NCBI GenBank assembly: GCA_017311185.1
Contig: JAESUZ010001269.1
Coordinates: forward strand, 1,736,001 to 1,800,000
Length of the DNA: 64,000 nucleotides
From: Proteles cristata cristata
Lineage: Eukaryota; Chordata; Mammalia; Carnivora; Hyaenidae
Direction of reading: 5' to 3'
Below are positions 13,667 to 25,541 of this stretch, in pieces. Under the pieces are notes generated by a model. It was not told where the DNA came from and searched no databases. It was given only the letters and a program-made list of their open reading frames with translations. The position numbers were made by a program, and so were the translations under genes. The stretch's first letter is position 1. Every line of letters begins with the position of its first letter.

Positions 13667-14592
13667 TGTTTTTTTTATCAAATAAGCAAGACATACATAC
13701 TTCTACATAATATCAATATATGTTTAGCTGGGTGGCAGTATTATAGTAACTTATTTTCTTCCCTATGATTTTCTATGTTTCTCAGATTTTCTGTAATATT
13801 CATGTATTATCATTAGCAAGGAAAAGTAATACAAGCTTTACCTGTAGATGCAAGAAATTCTAGTCCTTTATATTTGCATTGCACTGGCCCTTTATAATGT
13901 GCATTCACATCATTTTCTCCAAACAAATACTATGTGTTACCAACTTACAAAACTCAAGATGTTTTTCATTTTTCACCAGTCTACCACTATCTCAGTGAAC
14001 TCAATGCTATAGCCAATAACATAATTACATGTTGATCTGTGGTCAAAAAGTAAAAGCACCACTTTGCGTATGCAAAGAGGAGAAAGACAACGGTGGCAGT
14101 AAGGAGGGGGAAAAATGGATGTTTATCCTTCAAGCCTCAAATCTCCAATCTTATCCACTACAGGAAGCAGAAGCTACTTTTGTTTATCCCTGTGAGAACT
14201 GTGTTTTATTATCTGATTATGTGCAATGGTCTATTGCTTGGGTTGCTTGAATAAGCCAGGGTATCAGAGCAGGAAACTGAGGGGGATGCTTCGGGGTTTA
14301 CATCCCATCTAACTGTATCTCAATAGCAAGAACTGGGAAGTAGAGTTCAGCATATACAAGCCATTTGCAATAAGCACATTTACGATTCCCTATAATTGCT
14401 CAGCTTCGAGCAGCCAAGGTGCAGCACTTGAGAAAAAGTCCCATTGCCCTATGCTGTCCCCTTCAGAGAGAGCCCTAATCACATATGGAGGAAATGTGTT
14501 GTACCTGCAATCTTCATGGGTTTCTTAAACACCCTTCAGCACAGGAACACTGGGAACTTCCCCACATCCATTTTAAGAAATTATATTCTTTT
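13667..14592. other. Intron 2 unique sequence
   Basis: No gene or repeat recognised with confidence. Confidence 0.5.
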
Positions 14593-14818
14593 GGGGCACC
14601 TGGGTGGTTCAGTCAGTTGAGCCCCCAACTTGGGCTCAGGTCATGATCTCACGGTTTGTGGGTTTGAGCCCCGCATCGGGCTCTGTGCTGACAACTCAGA
14701 ACCTGGAGCTTGCTTCGGATTCTGTGTCTCCCTCTCTCTCTCCCTCTCTCTCCCTCCCCTGCCCACTCTGTCTCTCTGTATCTTTCAAAAGTACACAAAT
14801 GTTAAAAAAAAATTTTTA
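14593..14818 (+). repeat. SINEC, full-length
   Basis: Head GGGGCACCTGGGTGGTTCAG, B box GGTTTGAGCC, TC-rich block and AAA tail. Flanks share AATTATATT, a likely target duplication. Confidence 0.93.
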
Positions 14819-15142
14819 ATTATATTTTTCTTTCAATCATATGTGTTGGTGGATCTCAAACTTATACAAAAGAGAAGCTTAATGGGTAGTAATCTGGAAG
14901 GAAGAGGGCCTGGGAGCAGTAGCTTTCAAACGATTTACTTCAATTTACAGTAATGGTTGTTTTATTTTCACGCTATAACCCATTACAAACATATGTGTAA
15001 CATGCATAAACATACACACATATACAATTATATTACCAAAATAAAAGTTTTATGAAATAATACACATGCAATGTGTGATACACTTTGGCATATTTTATCA
15101 TGTTGATATAGTCTAGTCTATACTATTAAAAATTATGCCCAA

Positions 15143-15362
15143 GGGGCGCCTGGGTGGCTTAGTCGGTTAAGCGTCCGACTTTCACTTAGGTCATGATCTC
15201 GCGGTTCCTGGGTTCAAGCCCCGCATCGGGCTCTGTGCTGACTGCCAGCTCAGAGCCTGGAGCCTGTTTCAGAGTCTGTATCTCCCTCTCTCTCTGACCC
15301 TCCCCTGCTCATGCTGTCTCTCTCTCTCTCTCCTAGAAATAAATAAAAAAAAATATTAAAAA
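15143..15362 (+). repeat. SINEC, young-looking
   Basis: Head GGGGCGCCTGGGTGGCTTAG, B box GGTTCAAGCC, tail AAATAAATAAA. Perfect 15-bp target duplication AAAAATTATGCCCAA at 15,128-15,142 and 15,363-15,377. It lies 364 bp downstream of NPR3 exon 2, in intron 2. Confidence 0.95.
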
Positions 15363-15725
15363 AAAAATTATGCCCAAATCTCACTAACATTATTCCAATA
15401 GTCAATCGTGGTAACAACCTGCAGTTGGAAACACATTGAGGAGGGGTCTTTAGGGCTGAGATTTATGACCATCTGGAGGGCTGGAGAGAGCTATCCTCAC
15501 TCCCAAACAAGTCTGTTGCCATCACCAGTATGAGGTACCTGCTTGCTGAGTTCTCAGAGAAGAAAGCGGGAGAACTTACAAGAAGTCCTGGGAGTGTTCA
15601 TATCACAGATTTCTAAAATCCTTTTTATGGATTCAAAGGATCCTTTGAATCTATGGACGTAATTCAAATTCTTGTGACCTCGTTTTTGACACCTTCGAGG
15701 GAGGGGAGAGGGGAAAGGCAGTTAC

Positions 15726-15848
15726 CGTAGGAGGAGCTGTTGAAGAGCTCGATGTTGAAGAAGGCGTAGTCTCCACCGGTCATCCCGTGTTTGTGCGCTG
15801 CCAGCATGATGCCCCGGATGGTGTCGCTGCTTGCACACATGATCACCA
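15726..15848 (-). CDS. NPR3: NPR3 exon 2: middle of the ligand-binding ectodomain
   Basis: A 123-base internal exon. It completes codon 251 and encodes residues 252-291 plus the first base of codon 292. The acceptor reads CCCCAG before TGGTGATC and the donor reads TACG before GTAACT. Its product [16 protein letters not shown] and [15 protein letters not shown] is the conserved NPR-C segment linking the two lobes. C255 is the partner of C207 from exon 1, and N287-S-S is an N-glycosylation sequon. It is phase 1 at both ends, so skipping it would keep the frame but remove one cysteine of the disulfide. No stop codon or frame break is present. Confidence 0.97.
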
Positions 15849-16526
15849 CTGGGGAAGGAGGAACAAACAGCATGCGTGAAACGCCCCTTCCCAGAGGAGA
15901 GTGAGGACGTGGAAACCAGGGCAGGGGACAGCATCCTAACATAGACCTTAATGCATCTCCTCACCCGTGACTTGCTAATTACAAAGGGAACAAATAGTAA
16001 CTTTACAGTGGAGAAAGCGAGTCATCGCCTGCGTAGCCAAGTGATGGAAGCCAACATCACCAACCATGGGAACACATTCATGAGCCTACACCCGGGACCC
16101 AAAATGTCAAATGGGCAACATGAATATAATCAGGAGAGAGGCCAAAAACCCAACTTGAGGGACAGTCTATAGAATAGTTGTCCTGTGCTCATGAACACGA
16201 TCGGTTTCATGGAAACAAAGACAGCCTGAGGCAATGTTCTAAACTAAAAAGTCTGAGGAGCAGAAAATTAAATACCATGTGTGATTCTGGATCTTTAAAA
16301 AAATAATAATAAAAAAGTTTGCTATAAAGGGCATTACTGAGACAACTGGAGAAATTTGAGTAAGTCTGTAAATTAGATAGCAGTGTTGTATCTGTGCTAA
16401 AGTTTTTGCTTTTCATATTTATACTCCGGTTACACAAGTGAATGCCCTTTTCTTAGGAAACACAGACAAGTATTTAGGGGTAAGGGAGCATGATGGCCCT
16501 ACTTTCAAATGGTCCATAAAAAGATC

Positions 16527-16527
<1 letters not shown>

Positions 16528-16574
<47 letters not shown>
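16528..16574 (+). repeat. (GT)n microsatellite
   Basis: About 23 uninterrupted GT units in NPR3 intron 1, roughly 0.7 kb upstream (in gene orientation) of exon 2. Likely polymorphic. Confidence 0.97.
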
Positions 16575-16576
<2 letters not shown>

Positions 16577-16739
16577 GAAGGGTAGGAGGAGAAGGAGGAG
16601 GGGAGAGATTTGGAATGAAAGCATTTGTAGCAAAATGTTAACAATTGTCACAATTTGGGTGAAGGCTGTACAAACGTTCTTTATACTTTCTTATATCTTT
16701 TCCAAAAATATAAAATTATTTCATAATAAAATGTTTTAA

Positions 16740-17850
16740 AAATACTTCAAATGTATCATCAGATTTGCCCAATATAAACCAGTGAAGTGTGTCAACTGCT
16801 TTTTGTACTTAACATCATGGAAAATACATTTTCCTGGAGAGGCAAACTCAATGGTTTGAAGGAGAACAGTCATTTGGCAAATCAGAGGACGCAGTGAGTG
16901 GTGTAAGCTTACTGCTGTCTGAATTTTTAAACATTTTTCTCAAGCTGTCTCAACATATATAGGAAATAGTTAACAGGACTTCTGGCTTATACCCACACTC
17001 GCCAATTTTGGGAAGCTTTAAACAGCTCCAGAGCATTGTTTCCTGCCACCTAGAGTGAAGTGGGTACCTGGCCATTATCCAGCTAATTTGATCATCATTG
17101 ATGGCTCCTGTTCCCTATGACCCAGGCCACTGTGTTTTGTTGCATATCTGGAAAGAGGAAGCCTGCAGAGGCCTGGGGGGCTGTAACCATGTTATCACCA
17201 TGCATGCAGCCCTCCGCGATGGATACGTTCTTCGTAAAAGCATGGCTGCTGAAAGACGTAAAACAAACCTACGTGAAGGGTTATGCACTTGATATTCTGT
17301 GCACTGTGCATGTTAACTCAAAGTGTTCCATCATGACTCTGACATTTCTTACCACAAACAGGCTCGATGTACAGCCTAAAAGCTCTGGAGAACAAGTTTT
17401 AACAGTACAAAACTCCTAAAGGTCTATACCTGCAGAGGTAGGTGTTGTCTGTGCCTAGAAACATTGTTATATATTTGGAATAAATAGTCAAATTCCAAGG
17501 TGTCTTCGCAAGGAAGCTTTCAAAGAAACTCTTCATCACTCATTATGACCTAGACTCTTGTTTTAGCTCTGATTCAATTCTAGAAATGACCAAAGAGCCA
17601 CAGAGTCCTACAGAGAAAACAGAAGGCCAAGGCTTGCCAAGTTTGAAGAGCGCAGATTCCAAGAGTGGGCGCCTGCAGAAGGCCCGGGAGCCTCTAGCTG
17701 CCTGTCCACCAGCAGCTTTCTGTCAACTGACCATAGTCTGCAGCCTGGCTCTAAACTCCTGCATATAGAACCTGATGCTGTCAGCACTTAAAGAATAGAG
17801 TCATTGCTGGGAAGCAGAGTCCCAATAACCTAACTTAGATGTTTTGAGGG
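16740..17850. other. Intron 1 unique sequence
   Basis: No gene or repeat recognised. The 100-codon frames near 17.1-17.4 kb show no resemblance to known proteins. Confidence 0.5.
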
Positions 17851-18088
17851 TTTTTTTAATTTTTAAAATGTTTATTCATTTTTGAGAAAGACAGAGTGCT
17901 AGCGGACAGGAGTGGGGGAAGGGAGAGGGACACAGAATCTGAAGCAGGCTCCAGGCTCTGAGCTGTCAGCACAGAGCCCAGTGTGGGGCTTGAACCCGCG
18001 AACCATGAGATCATGTGTGTTTAGAACCATGAGATCATGACCTGAGCCGAAGTCAGACGCTTAACCAACTGAGCCATCCAGGTGCCCC
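17851..18088 (-). repeat. SINEC with internal duplication
   Basis: Antisense SINEC ending in GGCACCTGGATGGCTCAG (minus). The segment AACCATGAGATCATG occurs twice (18,001-18,015 and 18,026-18,040), so the copy carries a short tandem duplication next to its B box. Confidence 0.93.
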
Positions 18089-18568
18089 TAACTCAGGTGT
18101 GCAGATTACTTAATTTCAGTGATAACCAGAGTGGTGATGAACACATTTGTGTTAGCACATGCTTGGCACACTGAGAAGCCAGATTGTAAGCAGTAGAATG
18201 TTAGTGAGGATGAAATCAGAATCGAGGAGGTCAGTTGGAAGATTCAGGCACCCAAAGGCAACAGGCCTTGGTAACCCTAAGAATCCATATGAGTGCTATA
18301 CTTGGCCCAGGACCAAGCAGGCTGTGACCTTAGGCCAGAGCACAAGCTTCCCCAAGTCCTGGATGGGTTCTGCCCAACACTTGCCCCTCTATCTCTTCTT
18401 TGTCTATTTCTACAGTCCTGGCCTATCTATCTCCTTCTCCCTATTCCCATCACCACCAAGACCAAACCCTCTGACAGACACATTCTTTCTTTAAAATGTC
18501 AGTATCGGCTTGGGCTGGGCAAAAGTACCCACAGCAGCAGTGTGTCTATTTAAGCATTTGATTATTTT

Positions 18569-18769
18569 TTTTTTTTAGGTTTATTTATTTTTGAGAGAGA
18601 GAGAGCACAAACAGGGGAGGGGCAGAGAGAGATGGAGACAGAGGATCCCAAAGAGGACTCTGCACCCAACAGCGACGAGCTTGATGCAGGGCTCAAAGCC
18701 AAGAATGTTGAGATCATGACCTGAGCCGATGTCAGATGCTCAACAACTGAGCCACCCAGGTGCCCCGAT
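18569..18769 (-). repeat. SINEC
   Basis: Antisense, with a 12-bp target duplication TTTGATTATTTT at 18,557-18,568 and 18,770-18,781. Confidence 0.94.
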
Positions 18770-18830
18770 TTTGATTATTTTAGATCTCATCCATTTTGTA
18801 TTGACCATGTAGTTAAACTCTCAAAAAGGA

Positions 18831-19040
18831 TTTTTAAAAAAAAATTTTAATGTTTATTTAATTTTGAGAGACAGTGACAGAGCAGGAGTGGCGGAGGAGC
18901 AGAGAGAGGGGGAGACACAGAGTCTGAAGCAGGTTCCAGACTCTGAGCTGTCAGCACAGAGCCGGATATGAGGCTCGAACCACAAGATCATGACCTGAGC
19001 CAAAGTCAGCTGCTTAACCAACTGAGCCACCCAGGCGCCC
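18831..19040 (-). repeat. SINEC
   Basis: Antisense, with an 11-bp target duplication CTCAAAAAGGA at 18,820-18,830 and 19,041-19,051. Only about 60 bp from the previous SINE. Confidence 0.94.
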
Positions 19041-19051
19041 CTCAAAAAGGA

Positions 19052-20213
19052 AATCTTAACTTCCAAGTTCATGGGCAGGATATTTGTTTTTTCCTGCATA
19101 AAACAAATCCATAATGTACATTATCATCTGTTTAAGTTGGGACAAGCACTTGCAGACACCAGCAGAGCAGAGAGAAGGTAGAATCCTTCTAGACCTGTAG
19201 GCTGTTCCCTAATCTCTTATGGCTATTTCATTCATGCCTAACTCAAAAGCAACTATTTTTAGCAACTTGCCTTTATACAATCTGTCAGAAGGTTTAAAAT
19301 AGTTTTCACTAAAATAGCTTTCTCTTCTTACTCATGTTTCATCAGTTTATATAATAACTAATTAAATCACATACTTATAATAAGTACAAGTGGTATAAAC
19401 AGATTTGACAACAACTCTTGGAAAGGATATGGACAAGTGTGAGAAGAGTGTAGGCATACTGAGGAGAAGTACACAACTACCAGCATTGACCAACGGTCAA
19501 CAAAGTGTATAGAGAAAAAGAGAGCTTCAGCTAATCCTACACGCTGCTTAAATAAAGGTCAATTAAGATGATTTGTGCTGTATTTAAGTACAGTTAAATA
19601 TATAAATACTAAGCTTTATGGTCAAATTGTTAAATTTCCAGAAGGGGTATGATGATGTGATCTGAAGTTTCTGGATGGACTGTCATCATTCTGCTCTATT
19701 TTTCTCTCCTTGCCAAAGACCTTGTGATGTCCCATGGCATCTGCCGCCATCTGATTCCCAGTGTCTTCTGTGTGTGACGTCTCACTATCACAACATGTTC
19801 TTGCAATCACTCTAAGAATGGCAGAGAGCAGCGCAGAGGGTGGCAACAGAAGTCAATTCAGAGAACCAGAAACAGTGCAGGTAGCATAACTGAGTTAGAG
19901 GGAACTTTTCCCCGGGCTCAGGTGTCCAACTGGAGCAATCTCTAATAGAGTGACGCTCCTCATCTCTCAATGGACCTTCATTTACCCCTCTCCCCTCACC
20001 TGCCCCAAAGGAAAAGGAGTAATTTGTTGGACTGGTGAGTCTAAAAACAAAAATGTCATGCTGGACCCAGCCTTTTCTTCCCTCCTTTTTTAGGGTATGT
20101 CTGCTTGCAGAGGGCATATATTAGGGGAGAAATAATAGCAAATAGGCCCTCTTGGCAACAAATCTAAATCCATATTTTCCCATAAATTTTACCAGTAATA
20201 AAACATATTTTCA
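19052..20213. other. Intron 1 unique sequence
   Basis: No gene or repeat recognised with confidence. Confidence 0.5.
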
Positions 20214-20370
20214 GAGCACCTGGGTGACTCAATCGGGTAAGCATCCAACTCTTGGTTTTGGCTCAGCACAGAACCTGCCTGGGATTCTCTCTCCCCCTTT
20301 CTCTCTGCTCCTCCCCTGCTCACTCCACTCTCAAAAATAAATAAATAAACTTTTTTCTAAAAAAAAAAGA
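20214..20370 (+). repeat. SINEC with internal deletion
   Basis: The head (GCACCTGGGTGACTCAATCG) jumps from GGCTCAG straight to CACAGAACCTGCCTGGGATT, so the B-box part is missing. The tail is AAATAAATAAATAAAC. Confidence 0.88.
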
Positions 20371-20509
20371 GATGTTATATCATGAAAGTGAAGCAAGATA
20401 TGCCATGTGCTGCAAATGGAAAATATGGTAGCAGAAATTAGAAACCAAAACTTAACAGAAATCTGGGGAGTAGTCAAAGGAATATCTAAATAAGTTTCTT
20501 TTAAAATGA

Positions 20510-21420
20510 CAGGTGGTACTGTCAGAATGGCTAAAATTAACTCAGGAAACAATGGAGATTGGCGAAGTATGGAGAAAGAGGAAGACTTTTGCACTGCTGG
20601 AGGGAATGCAAACTTGTACAATCACTCTGTAAGTTCCTCAAAAAATTAAAAATAGAACTACCCTACAACCCAGCAATTGCACTACTAAGAATTTACTCAA
20701 AGGATACAAAAATGCTGATCTGAGGGGCACCTGGGTGGCTCAATCAGTTAAGTGTCCGACTTTGGCTCAGGTCATGATCTCACAGCTTGTGGGTTTGAGC
20801 TCCACAGGTTGGAGCCTGCTTCAGATTCTGTGTCTCCATCTCCCTTTGCTCCTTCCCCACTCACGCGCTCTCTCAAAAATAAATAAACATTTTTAAAAAA
20901 AAAATTTTAATGCTGATTCCAAGGGGCACATGCACCCCAATGTACATAGTAGCATTATCAACAATAGTCAAATTATGGAAAGAGCCCAAATGTCTTAATG
21001 AATGGATTAAGAAAATGTGGAATACTACTCAGTGATGAAAAAGAATGAAAGTTTGCCATTTGCAAAAATGTGGGTGGAATTAGAATGTATTATGCTAAGC
21101 AAAATTAGTCAGAGAAAGACAGATATCATATGATTTCACTTATATTAGGAATTTGAGAAACTCAGCAAGTGAACACAGGGGGAGGGAAGGAAAAACAAGA
21201 TAAAAACAGAGAGGGAGACAAACTATAAAAGACCCTTAAATATGGAGAACAAACTGAGGGCTGCTGGAGGGGAGGTAGGTGGGGGGATGAGTTAAGTGGA
21301 CAATGGGCAGTGAAGGGCACTTTTTAGGATGAGCACTGAGTGTCATATGTAAGAATGAATCGCTGGGTTCTACTCCTGAAGCCAAGACTACACTTTATAT
21401 TAACTAACTTTAATTAATAA
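20510..21420 (+). repeat. L1 3' end, older, interrupted by a SINEC
   Basis: Sense L1 from the AGAATGGCTAAAATTAACTC region through CACCCCAATGTACATAGTAG to GATGAGCACTGAGTGTCAT. Split at 20,720-20,909 by a SINE; followed by a CATA/CA repeat. Full of stops. Confidence 0.88.
20724..20909 (+). repeat. SINEC inserted in the L1
   Basis: Head GGGGCACCTGGGTGGCTCAA; short target duplication AATGCTGAT at 20,711-20,719 and 20,910-20,918, inside L1 sequence. Confidence 0.93.

Positions 21421-21466
<46 letters not shown>
21418..21466 (+). repeat. (ACAT)/(AC)n microsatellite
   Basis: ATACATAC units followed by about 20 AC units, grown from the A-rich tail of the preceding L1. Confidence 0.93.
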
Positions 21467-21467
<1 letters not shown>

Positions 21468-21566
21468 AATGAATAAAAGACAGGTGGCAAATAGGAGAAA
21501 AGGGATAAGAAAAGTAAAGTTTTGATCCAGGAAGCCTGGGTTGAACATCAAAATAATACAATTCTA

Positions 21567-21790
21567 GGGGTGCCTGGATAGCTCAGTTAGTGAATGTCCA
21601 GCTTCGGCTCAGGTCACGATCTCATGGCTCATGACATGAAGCCCGTGCCGGGCTCTGTGCTGACAGCTTGGAGCCTGCTTTGGATTCTGTGTCTCCCTCT
21701 TTCTCTGCCCCTCTTCCACTCCTGCTCTGTCTGTCTCTCACTCTCTCAAAAACAAATAAACAGTAAAATTTTTTAAATAAAAAAAATAAA
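21567..21790 (+). repeat. SINEC
   Basis: Head GGGGTGCCTGGATAGCTCAG, GGGCTCTGTGCTGACAGC core, TC-rich block, long A/T-rich tail. Confidence 0.92.
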
Positions 21791-22158
21791 ATAATTTTAA
21801 AAATATTAAAACATTGGGAGAAAATTCTAAATTTTTTCAGGAAAATAAAATAACAGTTAACAAACAACAGATCAAGAATCCAAATCAATTTAAGCTTCCT
21901 AGTAGCAACAGTGAAATTTAGAAGACAATCCTCCAAATCTTGAGAGAACATTATTTGCAACCTAGAATGCCATAATAATGTATAAGGGTAGAATGAAGAC
22001 ATTTTCAGTCATGAAAGGTATCAATGTTTAGCTCTCATCCACCCTTTCTGAGAAAACTCCTGGAGGCTGTATTCCACCAAACCAAGAGCAAAAGCCAAGA
22101 AAGGTGAACACATAGGGATCTAGTCAGAGAGAGAGACAAGGAGGCAATGAGAGATGAG

Positions 22159-22172
22159 GTGGGGGGGGGGGG
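22159..22172. repeat. Poly(G) tract
   Basis: Run of about ten G after GAGGTG; prone to length errors in sequencing. Confidence 0.7.
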
Positions 22173-22732
22173 TGAGTGGAGAAAGAATCCAGACTGACAG
22201 CTGGGCAAACTGCATAGATAATAACCAAACAGAACATCTCAAGGGGCTTCAAATAGAGTTGACAGGTGATTTAGTTATAAGTTCATAGGAAACTAAGCAA
22301 ACAATCAAAAACAGACTTTTTTTTTTTAACACAAGGAAAACTAGAGCAAGAAAGGAAATGGCATTGTATTAGCCTATATGGCCCAACTACAAACAGCATT
22401 TAGAAGGCAATAATGATACAGACACTGAATACTGAGCTAACCAAAAATGTTCACACAACCATTGGAAAGGATGGCTGCAAGGAAAAACTTGACTGTGTGG
22501 TTAATACGCAGTAGAAGAGAACTAAATTATCATCCTCCATGGGGAGGCCAAGAGAGAAGACTGAAAACTGAAATAATCAAAGGAACATGTTATTTGGAGG
22601 TCTGAAGTCAAATATCTACAGAAATAGCTGTAAGAGTTGAAAATACTTTCCTCTGGGAAATGAGAAATAGGAAGTAGGAGATAGGAAATTCTTGTTCCTA
22701 ATAAGGCTTGTGTAATCTTAGTGGTTTGTTTA

Positions 22733-22914
22733 TTTTTTTTAGTTTATTTATTTATTTGGGTCAGGGGGACAGAGAGAGAGGGAGGGAGACAGAATCCCAA
22801 GCAATCTCTGCACTGTCAGCATGGAGCCCAATGCAGGGTTCAAACTCACAAACTGTGAGATTCATGACCTAAGCCAAAGTCAGACACTTAACCCACTGAG
22901 CCACCCAAGCACCC
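22733..22914 (-). repeat. SINEC, diverged
   Basis: Antisense, head GGGTGCTTGGGTGGCTCAG (minus), with a shortened TC block. Confidence 0.88.
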
Positions 22915-23808
22915 AACCTTCTGACTTTTTAAACTACATAACTGTATAACTCCCATAAAATTAATATTTTTTTAAAAAAAATACTTCTTTCTGGTTGTTC
23001 CTACACTATACAACAATGGGTTTCATTTGCAAAATAGACATTGCACTTTTATTTTTGTTATTCACAAAGTTCCATCTACTCCAAAGGCTTTCAGAATTTC
23101 TACACTACAGCTTACAATGCTTCTTTCTTCCCCTGCTGTGTGATAGTTATTTTACACTTATCCTGCATTCTTCGCTCAAAAATTCTGCTGACCCACTACT
23201 TACTTGGTCCTTTACCCCAGGCAAATTCTAAAAATAAATGACTCTTGTCCTGATTAAATACCGCTATCTCTACAGTTGCTATGGAGGCCAGATTAATGAC
23301 ATATTAATAACTAAAAGGATAAAACTACAGTTCTTCACACAAAGAAATGCGTGTGTATGTGATACTTCTGGTTCTACATCTGATAAGATGTAAAGATAAA
23401 ACAACTGCTAGCCTCTATTGCTTGAAAAAATTTTTATTTTTAAACTAGCCTTTTTGAAACTAAATTTATTGCTGAGTATAGAATATTAAGGGCAGCAGTG
23501 AACTGCAAAACTGAATCAAATTTAAATAAAGATCATTATTTTTTATGACTATATTGTCAGGTGTGTGTATTTTGGTAATGATACATGTTGGCTAAAGGTA
23601 AAAGGAGGAGGCAAATTTTAACTATTGACTTCAGTGCAAAGTCCCTAAATGGAATGATTAATATCCCTCAGTTCTTTATTTTACAGTACAGCACATGGCC
23701 AAATGAAATTTTAGCCATATTATTATTTGAGATGGTGGCATTATCAGTTTTTACCCATTAAGAAATTCAAACATTTGTATATGATCTTAAAGACGAACTT
23801 AAGATCAA
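22915..23808. other. Intron 1 AT-rich unique sequence
   Basis: No gene or repeat recognised. Confidence 0.5.
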
Positions 23809-24019
23809 GGGCACCTGGGCGGCTCAGTCGATTAAGTGTCCGACTTCTGCTCAGGTCATGATCTCATGGTTGGTGGGTTCAAGCCCTGGGTCAGGCTCTG
23901 TGCTGACAGCTCAGAGCCTGGAGCCTGCTTTTGATTCTGCGTCTCCCTCTCTCTCTGCCCCTCTCCCATTCATGCTCTCTCTCTTTCTCTCAAAAATAAA
24001 TAAACATTAAAAAAATAAT
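23809..24019 (+). repeat. SINEC
   Basis: Head GGGCACCTGGGCGGCTCAG. Core target duplication TTAAGATCAA at 23,799-23,808 and 24,030-24,039; the flanks match with two mismatches over about 20 bp. Confidence 0.94.
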
Positions 24020-24189
24020 AAAGACTAATTTAAGATCAAAACAAGTGCCAGAAATGTTATCTCCAGAACAGAGGGCAATGGGAGACTCTCCAGTCTCTGA
24101 GCTTTAACAGGTAGTTTTCACGGACAAAAATGTGATCAGTCACATGTTTCAGATCTCAGTGAGCACAAATCCAAACCCAGGATTATCAT

Positions 24190-24580
24190 GAAGAGGCGTG
24201 ATTCTCATCCAACCTCACCGTTTCAGGGAGGAAGTGCTACCGCAGAGAAAGTCAGTCCCTTGCCCAGGCCACGCAGCCGAGTGGAGATGCCAAAGCCAGG
24301 GCACCCCCTTCTCCTCTCAGGGTTCTCTCCCCACCGCATGGCCTCACCTCTGTAAGGGTGATTACCTTCACATATATACAACAACAATAACTACAATAAA
24401 ACCTCACATTTACTGAGCATTCAGTATGTGTCTGGCACCGCCTCAGCACATTCCATGTGTTAGCCTATTTAACCCTCCTAGCATCCCCAAGATGGGGTGC
24501 CCCAACCCCCCTACTTTACCTGAGGAGCCTAAGGTACCGAGGTTTAGTAGCAGTCCACCTGTTTAACCAGTAACCTGAGC
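24190..24580 (-). repeat. MIR, two fragments
   Basis: 24,190-24,300 looks like the tRNA-side half of a MIR (GTCCCTTGCCCAGGCCACGCAG). 24,400-24,580 has ACATTTACTGAGCATTCAG at its start. Both antisense. Confidence 0.5.
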
Positions 24581-24678
24581 CAGGCAGGTGCTCTGGGAGC
24601 CAAACCATACTGAAGCCCTATTTAACACTCCAACCACTTATGGAGAAGTAAGAGTGATTAGTAAAATGTTCCCAGAAA

Positions 24679-24906
24679 GGGGTGCCTGGGTGGCTCAGTC
24701 GGTTGAGCAGCCCAGGCCATGATTTTGGCTCAGGCCATGATGTCTCAGTCTGTGGGATCCAGCGGGGCACTGGGCTCTGTGCCCACAGCTCAGAGTCTGC
24801 TTGGGATTCTCTCCCACGCCCACTCCCACCCGCTACCCACCCCCGTCTTTCTGCCCTACCCCCCACTTGCTCTCTCTCTGTCTCAAAATAAATAAATAAC
24901 CATTTT
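24679..24906 (+). repeat. SINEC, first of a tandem pair
   Basis: Head GGGGTGCCTGGGTGGCTCAG, with an altered middle that repeats CAGGCCATGAT. The tail AAATAAATAACCATTTT is also the landing site of the next SINE. Confidence 0.92.
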
Positions 24907-25150
24907 GGGGGGCCTGGGTGGCTCAGGCGGTTAAGCTTCTGACTTTGGATTTCTGCTCAGGTCATGATCTCAGAGTTTGTGAGTTCAAGCCCCCCACAGT
25001 GCTCTGTGCTGTCAGCTCAGAGCCTGGAGCCTGCTTCAGATTCTGTGTTTCCCTCTGTCTCTGTCTTTCACCTTCTTGCACTGTCTCTCTCAAAAATAAA
25101 CATAACATAATTTTTATGTTTTAAATATAAACATTTTTTAAATAAATAAA
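24907..25150 (+). repeat. SINEC, second of a tandem pair
   Basis: Head GGGGGGCCTGGGTGGCTCAG begins directly after the first SINE's tail. The right flank AATAAATGACCATTT (around 25,141-25,157) resembles AATAAATAACCATTT before it, so it landed in the first copy's tail. Confidence 0.92.
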
Positions 25151-25325
25151 TGACCATTTAAAAATCTTTTTTTAAAGGTCCCCAGAGAGAGCTTTGTTAT
25201 CAGGCAACTTTCTCTCCTGGGGGTAGAGAAATGGGAAGTGGGGGTGAAGACAGGAGAGAAACTATTTTGTTTTATATTACTGAATATTTATACTTCCGCC
25301 AAGTCACTGCTGGAAATGTATTTTA

Positions 25326-25541
25326 TTTGTTTTTAATGTTTTATTTATTTCTGAAAGAGAGAGAGAGACAGCGTGAGCAGGGGAGGGTCAGAGAGAGAGG
25401 GAGATACGGAATCCGAAGCAGGCTCCAGGCTCTGAGCTGGCAGTCAGCACAGAGCCTGACGCGGGGCTCAAACCCACAAACCATGAGATCATGATCTGAG
25501 CCGAAGTCTGACGCTTAACCGACTGAGCCACCCAGGCGCCC
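25326..25541 (-). repeat. SINEC, young-looking
   Basis: Antisense, head GGGGCGCCTGGGTGGCTCAG (minus). Perfect 16-bp target duplication CTGGAAATGTATTTTA at 25,310-25,325 and 25,542-25,557. Confidence 0.95.
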
